NCBI GenBank assembly: GCA_030645995.1
Contig: JAUSMU010000126.1
Span: 1 to 36,976 of the forward strand
Direction of reading: 5' to 3'
DNA from: Gammaproteobacteria bacterium
GTDB taxonomy: Bacteria; Pseudomonadota; Gammaproteobacteria; Pseudomonadales; Pseudohongiellaceae
Length of the DNA: 36,976 nt
Below are positions 26,006 through 35,248 of the stretch, in pieces. The notes under the pieces are model-generated. The model was not told where the DNA came from and ran no database searches. It saw nothing but the letters and a program-made list of their open reading frames with translations. The translations under genes and the position numbers were made by a program. How positions within the stretch are numbered: the first letter of the stretch is position 1; each line of letters opens with the position of its first letter.

Positions 26006-26458
26006 GTGACAGAGACACTAAATTTTTGGGAAAAGCCTCTGGCGGTGCTTAACCGCAAAGAATGGGAAGCGCTCTGTGATGGTTGTGGTCGCTGCTGCTT
26101 AAAGAAGCTCCTCGATGAACAAAGCGGAGAAGTTCATTACACAAGAGTAGTTTGTCGTCACATGGAGCAATCGATGTGCAGTTGCAAGGCTTATCAGCGA
26201 CGTCAAAAATTGGTTCCTGAATGTCTTGTGCTCGATATTGACATTCTGCCACAGCTGCACTGGATTCCGGATACTTGCGCATACAGGCTGCGGTACGACG
26301 AAAAGCCACTTCCAAGCTGGCACCCCCTTATTTCCGGATCAAGATCAGCGATGATTGAGCAGGGAATTAGTGTCACCGGGAAGACTATTTCCGAGGATTA
26401 TGTCCATGAAGATGGATTGGAAGAGCACATCGTTCGATGGGTAGCACCGGCATGTTAG
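26006..26458 (+). CDS. ycgN: YcgN/UPF0260 family cysteine-cluster protein
   Basis: Family of unknown function with a conserved cysteine cluster that may bind zinc or iron. The 150-residue protein shows LCDGCGRCCLKKL near 28-40, then a conserved Cys in VVCRHM, CSCKAYQRR, PECLVLD, and the CAYRLRYDEKPLPSWHPLISGS block, which closely parallels E. coli YcgN. The start is a GTG at 26006 with TGAGGT five bases upstream. The end overlaps the next gene. Confidence 0.9.
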   Translation: MTETLNFWEKPLAVLNRKEWEALCDGCGRCCLKKLLDEQSGEVHYTRVVCRHMEQSMCSCKAYQRRQKLVPECLVLDIDILPQLHWIPDTCAYRLRYDEKPLPSWHPLISGSRSAMIEQGISVTGKTISEDYVHEDGLEEHIVRWVAPAC

Positions 26459-26805
26459 ATATCTATGACTACCTTATCGGTTGGACTGCCTATATAGCTG
26501 CCGGAGCGCTTTGCTACATAATCTTCTATCGCTTTACTGGGATATTGCGTTTTAAGCCGTTAGCTAACACGCTACGTGCAATACTGATAGCTGTCATGTT
26601 CACACCATGGTATGTCAGCGCTGAAGACGATCTGCTTGCTCCTGCAATTATCGTAATGACTCTCGACCTGGTTACCATCGGAGGAACGTCATTTGTAAGA
26701 GCTATGGTTCCGCTAGCCTTATCGGTGCTGTTTGCCGTGATAGTGGCACTTACCGGCAGAATACTCCAAAAAAGATTCAGGGGATCCAGCCGTAACTCCC
26801 ATTAA
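26452..26805 (+). CDS. Hypothetical integral membrane protein
   Basis: I do not recognise a named family. The 117-residue protein is mostly hydrophobic with about four candidate spans: LIGWTAYIAAGALCYIIFY, a region around ILIAVMFTPWYV, IIVMTLDLVTI, and MVPLALSVLFAVIVALTG, with a short basic end. I chose the ATG at 26452, whose first bases overlap the ycgN stop; an in-frame ATG at 26437 would overlap more. Tight overlap suggests co-expression with ycgN. No catalytic motif is visible. Confidence 0.75.
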   Translation: MLDIYDYLIGWTAYIAAGALCYIIFYRFTGILRFKPLANTLRAILIAVMFTPWYVSAEDDLLAPAIIVMTLDLVTIGGTSFVRAMVPLALSVLFAVIVALTGRILQKRFRGSSRNSH

Positions 26806-26828
26806 ATTGAGAGATCACCTCTCGATTT
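26804..26828 (+). terminator. Weak hairpin, possible terminator after the membrane protein gene
   Basis: AAATTGAGAG and CTCTCGATTT form a ten-pair stem (one G-T pair) around the loop ATCAC, beginning at the stop codon of the membrane protein gene. The following bases are not a good T run, so it may be a weak terminator or an RNA-stabilising hairpin ahead of fadD. Confidence 0.35.
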
Positions 26829-26945
26829 CAGCCCTATATGAACTCAGAACTAAGTCAGAGCTCTTGAGACAGCACTCCGCAATCACGTCTTATGAAGGCG
26901 GTCTGATTCAGGCAGTAAGGGGCCAAACGAGCAGAAGGGATTATG

Positions 26946-28616
26946 ATGAGCACAGAACAACAATTGCAAATGAATGACGAACTTGACCCTGATCAATTCT
27001 CCAGTCTGCCGGAGTTGTATGACTATGCATGCCTGGCGTATGCAAAAAAATCTGCATTTTCCGCTCTAGGCAGTACGATCACATACTCTGAATTGCAGGA
27101 GTATAGCGATGCTTTTTCATGGTATCTGCAAAAAAAGTCCTCACTGAAACCTGGCGATAGAATCGCCATCCAGCTGCCAAATGTACTGCAATTTCCAATT
27201 GCAGCAATCGGAGCATTGAAAGCAGGCTTGGTATTGGTGAATACGAATCCATTGTATACAGCGAGGGAAATGAAACACCAATTCAAAGATTCCGGCGTTA
27301 GAGCCATAGTCATACTGGCTAACTTCTGTAGCAAATTGGAGGAAATACTGCCCGATACGGGAATTGAGCTCGTAATAACTACTGAATTGGGCGACATGCT
27401 GCCACCGATCAGGCGAATTATTGTTAATGCTACAGCTCGCTACATTAAACGAATGGTTCCTGAATACAAAATAACAAATACAACAGCATGGACATCTGTC
27501 TTTAGTACGAGCTCCCTTACTGACAAACACAGAAACGTCAACTCAGGAACAGATACAGCCATTATTCTATATACCGGGGGGACTACAGGGATAGCAAAAG
27601 GGGCAATGCTTACCCACAAAAATCTGTTAGCAAATATGATGCAGCTAAGAGCTGTCAGCAAATCAGTAATTCGTGATGGTCAAGACACCATCGTGGCCCC
27701 ACTGCCGCTTTATCACACATATGCATTTATGTTTCATTGCTTGACGATGGTGTACGCCGGCAATCACAGCGTCCTAATTCCAAATCCAAGAGATGTGGAT
27801 GGTCTCCTCAATGTCATGCGCCGTGTTAAACCCAACGGTTTTGTAGGAATTAACACTTTGTATCTAGCACTGTGCCGACACAAGGATATCCTTTCTGTAG
27901 ACTTCAGTGATTTGCGTTTTTCCGGAGCTGGCGGTATGGCCATGACGGTAAACGTCGCAAAAGAATGGACCCGTATTACCAACTGCGAGGTTTTTGAGGG
28001 ATACGGTTTGACGGAATGCTCCCCCGTGGTGACAGTCAATCCACCTGGGCACGTGAAACTTGGAACAGTGGGGCCAGCCGTTCCAGGAACCCAACTAAAG
28101 GTTGTGAGCGACGACGGTCAAGATTTAGAGCAAGGAGCAACGGGCGAGCTTTGGGTTAGAGGACCACAGGTAATGAAGGGTTATTGGCAAAACGCGGAAG
28201 CTACTGCGCAAGCCATTACCTCGGACGGCTGGTTCAAGACAGGCGATTACGCTCAAATAGACAGCGATGGTTACGTGAGAATAGTAGATCGAAAGAAGGA
28301 TATGGTTATAGTTTCGGGATTCAATGTTTTCCCGAGCGAAATCGAAGAGCTGGTAAACTCCCACCCCGAAGTCTTTGAGAGCGCAGTTATTGGAATTCCG
28401 AATGAAAAGAGTGGGGAGCTTGTAAAACTCTTTGTAGTTCCTAAGAGTATGTCTTTAACAAAGGAGCAAATTCTCCAATTCTGTAAGCTAAATTTGACTC
28501 CGTACAAAGTACCTAAGGAAATAATCTTTGTTAAAGATTTACCTAAATCTAACGTCGGAAAAATTCTAAGACGTGAATTGCGCGAACGGGAGCTGCGAAA
28601 TCCCAGCGGGGTGTAA
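26946..28616 (+). CDS. fadD: Long-chain fatty acid-CoA ligase
   Basis: Activates fatty acids to acyl-CoA through an acyl-adenylate at the inner membrane, feeding beta-oxidation. The 556-residue ANL-superfamily protein has the AMP-binding P-loop ILYTGGTTGIAKGAMLTHKN, the YGLTECSP motif, GWFKTGDYAQIDSDGYVRIVDRKKD, the VSGFNVFPSEIEE hinge, and the C-terminal catalytic Lys in SNVGKILRREL. Length fits E. coli FadD (561). Two adjacent ATG codons occur; the second (26946) is better spaced from the GAAGGG ribosome site at 26934-26939. The gene stands alone before hrpA, 20 bases away. Confidence 0.92.
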   Translation: MSTEQQLQMNDELDPDQFSSLPELYDYACLAYAKKSAFSALGSTITYSELQEYSDAFSWYLQKKSSLKPGDRIAIQLPNVLQFPIAAIGALKAGLVLVNTNPLYTAREMKHQFKDSGVRAIVILANFCSKLEEILPDTGIELVITTELGDMLPPIRRIIVNATARYIKRMVPEYKITNTTAWTSVFSTSSLTDKHRNVNSGTDTAIILYTGGTTGIAKGAMLTHKNLLANMMQLRAVSKSVIRDGQDTIVAPLPLYHTYAFMFHCLTMVYAGNHSVLIPNPRDVDGLLNVMRRVKPNGFVGINTLYLALCRHKDILSVDFSDLRFSGAGGMAMTVNVAKEWTRITNCEVFEGYGLTECSPVVTVNPPGHVKLGTVGPAVPGTQLKVVSDDGQDLEQGATGELWVRGPQVMKGYWQNAEATAQAITSDGWFKTGDYAQIDSDGYVRIVDRKKDMVIVSGFNVFPSEIEELVNSHPEVFESAVIGIPNEKSGELVKLFVVPKSMSLTKEQILQFCKLNLTPYKVPKEIIFVKDLPKSNVGKILRRELRERELRNPSGV

Positions 28617-28636
28617 ATGGCGTCACCGTTTGAGTA

Positions 28637-31600
28637 ATGAATCGAAAGGAATTTTTAGTCGTGCTGGAAAAATTTGATATCGATATAAGTAAATGTCTTC
28701 TAACAGATCAGGGAAGGCTCCGCAGTCAGCTGGAAAGACTTCGTCGATCGCAGACTGGTCATGAGGGCAGAGAGTTACAACTAGAAGATCTGAGTAAGAA
28801 AGTTATCGCATCTATTGAAGCAGTTAATCGTCGCTTAACGTCAATTCCTGTGCTCAATTACCCAGAACACCTGCCGGTCAGTGAGAAAAGGGAACTCATT
28901 TCAAATGCGCTTCTAAATCATCAAGTCATCATATTGGCTGGGGAAACAGGATCAGGAAAGACTACCCAGATCCCCAAAATCTGTCTGGAACTTGGATATG
29001 GCGCCAAAGGATTGATAGGCCATACGCAACCGCGCCGCCTGGCCGCTCGCGCAGTGGCAGCACGAATAGCCGATGAACTTGGAGTTGAGTTAGGCAAGAA
29101 GGTAGGCTACCAGGTCCGATTCTCCGACAATACTGTGTCAGAAACGCTAGTAAAGTTAATGACCGACGGAGTCTTGCTGGCAGAAATCCAGCAAGACCGC
29201 AACCTTCGAAAGTATGAAGTTTTGATTATCGATGAGGCACACGAACGTAGTCTCAATATTGATTTCCTTCTAGGTTACCTGCGTCAACTCCTTCCTGTCC
29301 GTCCCGATCTGAAGATTGTAATTACTTCAGCGACGATAGATGTCGATAGATTTTCGCGTCATTTCAACAACGCTCCTATTATTACGATCTCAGGACGCAC
29401 ATTTCCTGTCGACATCATTTATAGACCAATCAACTTGGAAGGCAATGAACCTGAACGGGAAGAGTCGGGGGGCAATGGTGATCCTCATGCTTCAGCCATA
29501 CTTAATGCGCTCTCCGAAATAGAAGCAAATGAAAAACACGACCGGAAAGGTCCAGGTGATGTATTGGTATTTCTGAGTGGTGAGCGCGAAATCAGGGATA
29601 TTTCCATCGAATTACGCAAGCATTCATTGCGTGACACAGAAGTATTGCCCCTATATGCCAGACTCACTCCAGCCGAACAGAGTAGAATTTTTGCTCAGCA
29701 TTCAGGCCGAAGAATCATTCTTGCCACTAACGTAGCGGAAACCTCTCTCACTGTTCCCGGTATCGTCTACGTTATAGATTCGGGATTTGCACGCATTAGT
29801 CGATATAGCGTACAGAGCAAAGTTCAGAGGTTGCCTGTCGAGCGTATATCTCAAGCCAGTGCGAATCAACGGTCCGGACGTTGCGGGCGCGTCAGCCATG
29901 GAACCTGTATCAGACTGTACAGCGACGATGACTTCTCAAGCCGCCCCTTGTTTACAGACCCAGAAATTCAGCGAACAAATTTAAGCGCTGTCATCCTTCA
30001 AATGTTGATGCTCGGTCTCGGCAATATCAGTGCATTCCCCTTCATCGATAAGCCCGATCAAAAGGCAATCAATGACGGCTTCAAATTGCTGCTCGAACTG
30101 GGAGCCATCGACAAGGAGAGGAAACTCACGAATATTGGAAGAATTATGGCGAAGATTCCTGCTGATCCTAGATTGGCGAGAATGTTGCTTGAGGCCGATT
30201 CTCGTAATTGTTTACAGGAAGTACTTATCATTGTCAGCGCACTATGTGCTCAGGACCCCCGTGATTTTCCTGCGGAAAGCCGCCAAGCTGCACGTGAAAG
30301 ACATCAACAATTTACCCATCCTGAGTCTGATTTCTTGACGTGGATACAATTGTGGTCGCACTTCGAATCCCAGCGACAAATCTTAAGTCAAAGCGCGATA
30401 AGGCAATATTGTAAGAAGAATTTTCTTTCCTTCTTGCGTATGCGTGAATGGCGCGAAACTCACAGGCAACTTCATCTTTCGTGTCAACAATTGGGCTTGA
30501 GAGAAAACCATCGCCCGGATACCCCCGTTTGTATGGAGGAAGTGAGCTATGAGGCTATTCATCGCTCTATATTAAAAGGCTCGCTCAATCAACTGGGCCT
30601 GAAGACGGACGATGGTTTCTATTTGGGAAGCAGGGGGCGAAAATTTTCGCTTTTTCCAACTTCGTGTCTATTCAAGAAAACGCCAAAATGGGTTGTCACC
30701 GCTGAACTTATAGAGACAAAAAAGCTGTATGCAACACTGGCTGCACGAATTCAACCTGAATGGGTCGTTGATGCCGCACCAGAGTTATTAAAGCGCGAGT
30801 ACTCTGAGGTTCATTGGGAGAAAGGACGAGGACAGGTAGTCGCTTATGCAAGAATATCCATATTCGGATTGCCTCTGATTGAACGACAAAGAGTACCGTA
30901 TTCAAGTATTGATCCGGTAATGAGCAGAGAGGTGTTCATACGCGAAGCGTTAGTGGGTAGAGGGTTGAAAAGCAATGCTGAATTCTTGGCTCACAACACT
31001 GCTCTCATGGAAGAATTGAAACGGCAAGAAGAGAAGCAGCGGCGCCCCGACCTAATAGCCGGAGACGAAATGATTTACGAATACTATGCTGGCAGAATTC
31101 CTCCAGATATTTGTGACTCAAGAAGCTTGGAACAATGGCTGAAAATCGCGAATAAAAAGAATAACCGGATTCTTTTCATGAATCGCGAAGATGTATTGCA
31201 GCGTGATATTACGGAACAGGCAATCTCGGAATTCCCTGATCAAGTTAAAATTCAAAACAATGTTCTACCTATCACGTATCGGTTCGAACCAGGTTGCGTC
31301 GACGACGGTGCAAGTATCGAGATACCACAACGAGTGTTGAACCAATTAACCGCCGCAGATATAGATTGGGCGATACCGGGTCAAATGAGAAACCGTTGTA
31401 TCGCTATCCTGAAAGGTCTTCCCAAGAGCCTGCGTAAACACTTTATTCCAGTACCGGATTTCGTAGACGGCTTCATGCACCACATCAACCTCCAGGATTC
31501 AACTGTCACAGCCAGAAAGAGATTGACAGACATTTTAAGAGACTACGCCAGGACATCCAAGGGAGTGGACTTGGACAAAAACATTCTCAATGACGTTGAA

Positions 31601-32596
31601 CTACCTCCCTATCTAATACCAAGGTTGACGGTAGTTGATGATGATGGGCGAGAGGTTGCCAAGAGTCAGGCTCTTCAAGAACTTCAACTAAGCTACAACT
31701 CTTCGCCTCAAAAGGTCCCATCACAAAGTAGCCGCCATCAATTGGAGCGGGAAGGACTTACAGATTGGAATTTCGGACAGCTACCGTTCAAAGTCGACGT
31801 ACAATCGGTCGTACATTTCCACCTGTACCCTGCCTTGGTCGATAAGGGAAGTAGTGTTTCTCTCGTACTTCAAGACAATCCTCAATTGGCTGAAAGTTTA
31901 ACAAGGGCAGCATTGTGCCGATTGCTCATGTTTAGAACTCCGCAACAAAGAGGGGTAATGTTAAAGCGACTTCGCATTCTCGAAAAGAGGCTCGCGTTGA
32001 AAGCACCCAATACTGCCATTGATTTTGGCGAAGAGAGTTTAGTGGCCATCTATCGGGTTGCGTTTGAACTAAACCATACACCCCTACCTCGCGATGAAAT
32101 CGCATTTGAACATCTACTGCTTCAAGGCAAGTCTCATCTTCTTGAAACAGGGGAGAGCATTGAAAGGCTGCTGGAACGAATCGTGGATGAGCTTTTTCAG
32201 GTTAGAAGACGCCTTCAGTCACTTGGTAAGCCCGAATTTGACAAAGCAAAACAGGATATTGTTGAACAAATTGAGGCACTTATCTACCCAGGCTATCTAT
32301 CCGAGACGCCCGTTGAATGGCTCATGGAGTACCCACGCTATTTAAAAGCTATTGAAATGCGAATTGACAAGCTTCCCCAGCAATTGAGTAAGGATAGTGA
32401 GTGCTCTAGACTCGTACATAATTTCCAGCAGAGTTTGCGAGCAATACGGGACGATATTTCGACGATGCCCGGGAAAACTGAATTGCGATGGATGATTGAG
32501 GAACTCAGGGTATCTCTGTATGCCCAGACCCTGAAGACTAAAATTCCCATATCAGAAAAGCGGATACAGAGGAAATTCGAAGAAATTGTGCATTAA
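28637..32596 (+). CDS. hrpA: ATP-dependent RNA helicase HrpA (DEAH family)
   Basis: Large DEAH helicase; in E. coli it acts on stalled or collided ribosomes and affects fimbrial mRNA processing. The 1319-residue product has Walker A LAGETGSGKTTQIPK (about 100-114), the DEAH box in IIDEAHERSLN (about 198), motif III VITSATID, motif VI NQRSGRCGRV, then the helicase-associated and OB-fold regions. The long C-terminal DUF3418 part is specific to bacterial HrpA. Length is slightly above E. coli (1300). The ATG at 28637 has only a weak ribosome site. The nearest plus-strand gene upstream is fadD. Confidence 0.95.
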   Translation: MNRKEFLVVLEKFDIDISKCLLTDQGRLRSQLERLRRSQTGHEGRELQLEDLSKKVIASIEAVNRRLTSIPVLNYPEHLPVSEKRELISNALLNHQVIILAGETGSGKTTQIPKICLELGYGAKGLIGHTQPRRLAARAVAARIADELGVELGKKVGYQVRFSDNTVSETLVKLMTDGVLLAEIQQDRNLRKYEVLIIDEAHERSLNIDFLLGYLRQLLPVRPDLKIVITSATIDVDRFSRHFNNAPIITISGRTFPVDIIYRPINLEGNEPEREESGGNGDPHASAILNALSEIEANEKHDRKGPGDVLVFLSGEREIRDISIELRKHSLRDTEVLPLYARLTPAEQSRIFAQHSGRRIILATNVAETSLTVPGIVYVIDSGFARISRYSVQSKVQRLPVERISQASANQRSGRCGRVSHGTCIRLYSDDDFSSRPLFTDPEIQRTNLSAVILQMLMLGLGNISAFPFIDKPDQKAINDGFKLLLELGAIDKERKLTNIGRIMAKIPADPRLARMLLEADSRNCLQEVLIIVSALCAQDPRDFPAESRQAARERHQQFTHPESDFLTWIQLWSHFESQRQILSQSAIRQYCKKNFLSFLRMREWRETHRQLHLSCQQLGLRENHRPDTPVCMEEVSYEAIHRSILKGSLNQLGLKTDDGFYLGSRGRKFSLFPTSCLFKKTPKWVVTAELIETKKLYATLAARIQPEWVVDAAPELLKREYSEVHWEKGRGQVVAYARISIFGLPLIERQRVPYSSIDPVMSREVFIREALVGRGLKSNAEFLAHNTALMEELKRQEEKQRRPDLIAGDEMIYEYYAGRIPPDICDSRSLEQWLKIANKKNNRILFMNREDVLQRDITEQAISEFPDQVKIQNNVLPITYRFEPGCVDDGASIEIPQRVLNQLTAADIDWAIPGQMRNRCIAILKGLPKSLRKHFIPVPDFVDGFMHHINLQDSTVTARKRLTDILRDYARTSKGVDLDKNILNDVELPPYLIPRLTVVDDDGREVAKSQALQELQLSYNSSPQKVPSQSSRHQLEREGLTDWNFGQLPFKVDVQSVVHFHLYPALVDKGSSVSLVLQDNPQLAESLTRAALCRLLMFRTPQQRGVMLKRLRILEKRLALKAPNTAIDFGEESLVAIYRVAFELNHTPLPRDEIAFEHLLLQGKSHLLETGESIERLLERIVDELFQVRRRLQSLGKPEFDKAKQDIVEQIEALIYPGYLSETPVEWLMEYPRYLKAIEMRIDKLPQQLSKDSECSRLVHNFQQSLRAIRDDISTMPGKTELRWMIEELRVSLYAQTLKTKIPISEKRIQRKFEEIVH

Positions 32597-32603
32597 CATC
32601 GAC

Positions 32604-32650
32604 ATATAGCCCTTCGCGAATCAATTTCCACCCATTTCAGGGGGCTATAT
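32604..32650 (+). terminator. Inverted repeat after hrpA
   Basis: ATATAGCCC at 32604-32612 and GGGCTATAT at 32642-32650 are perfect nine-base complements around a 29-base loop, just after the hrpA stop. The loop is long and no clear T run follows, so termination is possible but not certain. Confidence 0.3.
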
Positions 32651-32753
32651 TATGAATTGGGGCGTGATATAAATGAGCAGCAATACTAGGAACCATAATC
32701 AACATGGCGCATAATGCGCGCCGTTCTGCCTGAACTCGGTATATGGAACAAGA

Positions 32754-33503
32754 ATGGCTTTGAAATCAATGGAAATGCTTTCTAAGATGCGAATCAAGCC
32801 TGTGTCAAAAAACCCCTCAGTGAATCAGCGATTATTCAGCAGCGTTTTAACCTGCCTCCTGACATTGTCTAGTCTGCCAGCGATGGCCAATGACCCTTGG
32901 GAGACGGCTAATACACGCATCTATCACTTTAATAAATTCCTAGATAGCTGGCTGCTAAGACCAATCGCGGTCGGATATAACAACTTCATGCCGGCTGTGG
33001 TTCGCCAAGGTGTCGGCAATTTTTTCAGCAATATTGATGACGTAAATGTATTGGCAAACGACTTGTTGCAATTGAAATTACGCGAAGCAGCCACTGACTC
33101 CGGAAGGCTTATCATCAACACAAGTGTTGGATTTGCGGGAGTAATTGACGTAGCTTCCTCAGTAGGTCTCAGCAAGAACGAAGAAGACTTTGGTCAAACA
33201 TTCGGGCGCTGGGGGGTCGGGGCAGGGCCATACGTGGTGTTACCTCTGTTCGGTCCAAGCTCGGTGCGTGATTCAGTTGGCCTCGTGCTTGACACGATCT
33301 TTAACCCGATCCAGTACCACGAGGATGATTCCCTTAGAACAACTTTGCTGGTCTTGGGACAGTTGGACGACAGGGCCTCGATTATTGCTATGGAGGGGTT
33401 AATCTCTGGGGATGAATATCTCTTTATCCGCGAAGCTTATTTGCAACAACGCGAATATCTGGTCAATGACGGCGCGTACTACGACGATATGGATGAATTC
33501 TAA
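32754..33503 (+). CDS. mlaA: MlaA/VacJ outer-membrane phospholipid transport protein
   Basis: Removes mislocalised phospholipids from the outer leaflet of the outer membrane and hands them to the Mla pathway. The 249-residue protein shows the family core: NDPWETANTRIYHFNKFLD, LANDLLQLK, SGRLIINTSVGFAGVIDVAS, EDFGQTFGRWGVGAGPYVVLPLFGPSSVRD, and the NPI region. The N-terminal signal has a hydrophobic stretch and LPAMA-ND, giving likely type I cleavage after about residue 45; the LTC triplet is not a good lipobox, whereas E. coli MlaA is a lipoprotein. The start may be at 32754, 32772 or a later ATG. Other mla genes are not in the window. Confidence 0.92.
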   Translation: MALKSMEMLSKMRIKPVSKNPSVNQRLFSSVLTCLLTLSSLPAMANDPWETANTRIYHFNKFLDSWLLRPIAVGYNNFMPAVVRQGVGNFFSNIDDVNVLANDLLQLKLREAATDSGRLIINTSVGFAGVIDVASSVGLSKNEEDFGQTFGRWGVGAGPYVVLPLFGPSSVRDSVGLVLDTIFNPIQYHEDDSLRTTLLVLGQLDDRASIIAMEGLISGDEYLFIREAYLQQREYLVNDGAYYDDMDEF

Positions 33504-33529
33504 GCTGAATATTCGCCGTAGCAAACTGC

Positions 33530-33997
33530 TCAGCTGGCAGAGACGACATCACGAATTTTCAATTTTGCTTTGATAAAATCGCTGTGATTGACGTAAATCA
33601 GATCCGAAATTCGACGAATCAGGTTGTCTTCATAACGGTCAATTCTCTTGTCAGAATAAGCTACACGCCACAAATTCTCTATCAATCGAACTCGTTGGTC
33701 ATAGTTATAACTAGCATTTATCAAGCTTGTGAAGTCAAAGAGGGACGTGGATCGGTGCGATTCAATCTCTGCCAGTTTGATAATGTCTTCCAGCGTCTGC
33801 TGATCGAGTGAAAAGGTGCTAACCAACACCTCGGCAATCGCATGAGTCTCGCGTTCATCGAAGTGCCCATCAATCTTCATGAGCTCAAGCAGAAGTGCAG
33901 CACTGGCCAGTTCGATACGATGCGCATTTTCCCCCTGATTTACTTCGGTGTTGAGAAATAATTTGTCCTCGAAGAATTTCTTAATCGCTAAAATCAC
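33530..33997 (-). CDS. TerB-like tellurite resistance family protein
   Basis: Soluble all-helical protein of the TerB (PF05099) fold; the role of such stand-alone TerB-like proteins is not established. The 155-residue sequence contains the typical pair of acidic metal-binding-like helices: ALLLELMKIDGHFDERETHAIAEVL, and ENLWRVAYSDKRIDRYEDNLIRRISDLIYV. I chose the GTG at 33997 because AGGAG lies seven bases upstream; a TTG at 34003 is in the same frame but too close to that site. It lies 17 bases downstream of dusA on the same strand and is convergent with mlaA. No ter operon genes are nearby, so tellurite resistance is unlikely to be its job. Confidence 0.82.
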   Translation of the reverse strand: MILAIKKFFEDKLFLNTEVNQGENAHRIELASAALLLELMKIDGHFDERETHAIAEVLVSTFSLDQQTLEDIIKLAEIESHRSTSLFDFTSLINASYNYDQRVRLIENLWRVAYSDKRIDRYEDNLIRRISDLIYVNHSDFIKAKLKIRDVVSAS

Positions 33998-34014
33998 CTG
34001 CAACTCCTATCAAT

Positions 34015-35013
34015 TCAACCTGCGGCATTCTGGCTCAAAAAGCCAAACTCTGAGTACTCAGGTACTAGATCCAATGCATCCTGCAATACAGAGATAGTAG
34101 CGTCCCTGCGATATGCATATGTGCTTAAATGGCGACGAAAGGCCTTTCCTCCTGGTTGCCCATGGAACAATCCAAGTATATGTCTGGTCATGTGCTGCAG
34201 CGGGGTACCCTCGCGGAGCTGAGTCTCCACATAGGGAAAATATGAACGCATCACTTCATGACGTGTTCTCGATGCCGATGAAATACCATATAACTCACTA
34301 TCAACATCAGCGAGAGCCCAAGGATTTTGATACGCCTCTCGCCCCATCATTACCCCATCAACCTTCTTGAGCAGTGATTTACACTCATCTATAGATCTGA
34401 CTCCACCATTCAACACTACACATAAGTCTGGATTGGCCTCCTTTATAGAAATAACCCTGGGATAATTGAGAGGGGGAATCTCGCGATTTTCCTTTGGACT
34501 CAGCCCTTGAAGGAGCGCAATACGGGCGTGGATTATGAACGTCCTGCAACCCGCCGCCGCAACTTCGTGAATGAAATCATGCAAAAATGCATCACTGTCT
34601 TGATCATCTATACCTATGCGACACTTGACGCTTACAGGAATGGACACCGATGCACGCATCGCTCGGATACACTCAGCAACCAAAGCCGACTTCGCCATCA
34701 GACATGCACCAAACTGACCTGACTGTACACGACTACTCGGGCAGCCAACGTTGAGATTTATCTCGTCATAACCGAATTGTTCAGCCATCACTGAGCATTT
34801 AGCAAGCTGCTCAGGGTCGCTCCCCCCAAGCTGGAGAGCCAACGGATGCTCTTCATGATTGAACCTAAGGTGACGTTCAACATCCCCATGGATCAAAGCG
34901 CCAACAGTTACCATTTCTGTGTATAGCATTGCTTTATGACTAATCAGCCGTAGAAAATACCTTTCATGCCTGTCTGTCCAATCAAGCATCGGGGCAACGC
35001 AAAATCGATGCAT
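34015..35013 (-). CDS. dusA: tRNA-dihydrouridine synthase A
   Basis: FMN-dependent reduction of uridine to dihydrouridine at positions 20/20a of tRNA. The 332-residue product matches E. coli DusA closely: VAPMLDWTDRHERYFLRL, LLYTEMVT-type region, HPLALQLGGSDP, YDEINLNVGCPSSRVQSGQFGACLM with the catalytic Cys, KCRIGIDDQDS, HARIALLQGLSPKENREIPPL, and the FMN-binding GVMMGREAYQNPW. I start at the ATG at 35013; a GTG at 35049 would add 12 residues. The terB-like gene follows. It is divergent from gltX, with paired promoter elements between them. Confidence 0.94.
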   Translation of the reverse strand: MHRFCVAPMLDWTDRHERYFLRLISHKAMLYTEMVTVGALIHGDVERHLRFNHEEHPLALQLGGSDPEQLAKCSVMAEQFGYDEINLNVGCPSSRVQSGQFGACLMAKSALVAECIRAMRASVSIPVSVKCRIGIDDQDSDAFLHDFIHEVAAAGCRTFIIHARIALLQGLSPKENREIPPLNYPRVISIKEANPDLCVVLNGGVRSIDECKSLLKKVDGVMMGREAYQNPWALADVDSELYGISSASRTRHEVMRSYFPYVETQLREGTPLQHMTRHILGLFHGQPGGKAFRRHLSTYAYRRDATISVLQDALDLVPEYSEFGFLSQNAAG

Positions 35014-35107
35014 TGAAGCTGAACCTGCAGTTTGCTCTTTGAGTATCACTATAACGACGATCCATTCATGATGGCTGGATAACTTTTAAAGGAAGCTAAC
35101 GATAGTA

Positions 35108-35218
35108 TTGGGGAGTGGATTATAACGAATACCCCCATCATAGACACTCTCGGCAATAACGTAGTGTGCATCCTGGTTGCAACTCTCAATATTGGATGGC
35201 GTATAATCTACTCCCCAA
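35108..35218. promoter_or_regulatory. Divergent dusA/gltX promoters built on an inverted repeat
   Basis: For gltX: TATAAT at 35202-35207, with TTGCAA at 35177-35182 (19-base spacer) or GCAACT at 35179-35184 (17-base). For dusA: TATAAT on the minus strand at 35124-35119, with a weak GTGTCT 17 bases upstream. The two -10/start regions are near-identical copies facing away from each other. The arm at 35108-35127, read on the minus strand, and the arm at 35200-35218, read on the plus strand, differ by one base change and one missing T, and both run TATAATC-(C/T)-ACTCCCCAA. Confidence 0.65.
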
Positions 35219-35248
35219 ACCGTTGAGCACCGTACTTTAAGGACGACC

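Noticed and set aside
33530-33997. Tellurite-resistance system
   Set aside because: Only a lone TerB-like protein is present; no terC, terD or terZ genes, so no Ter system is supported.
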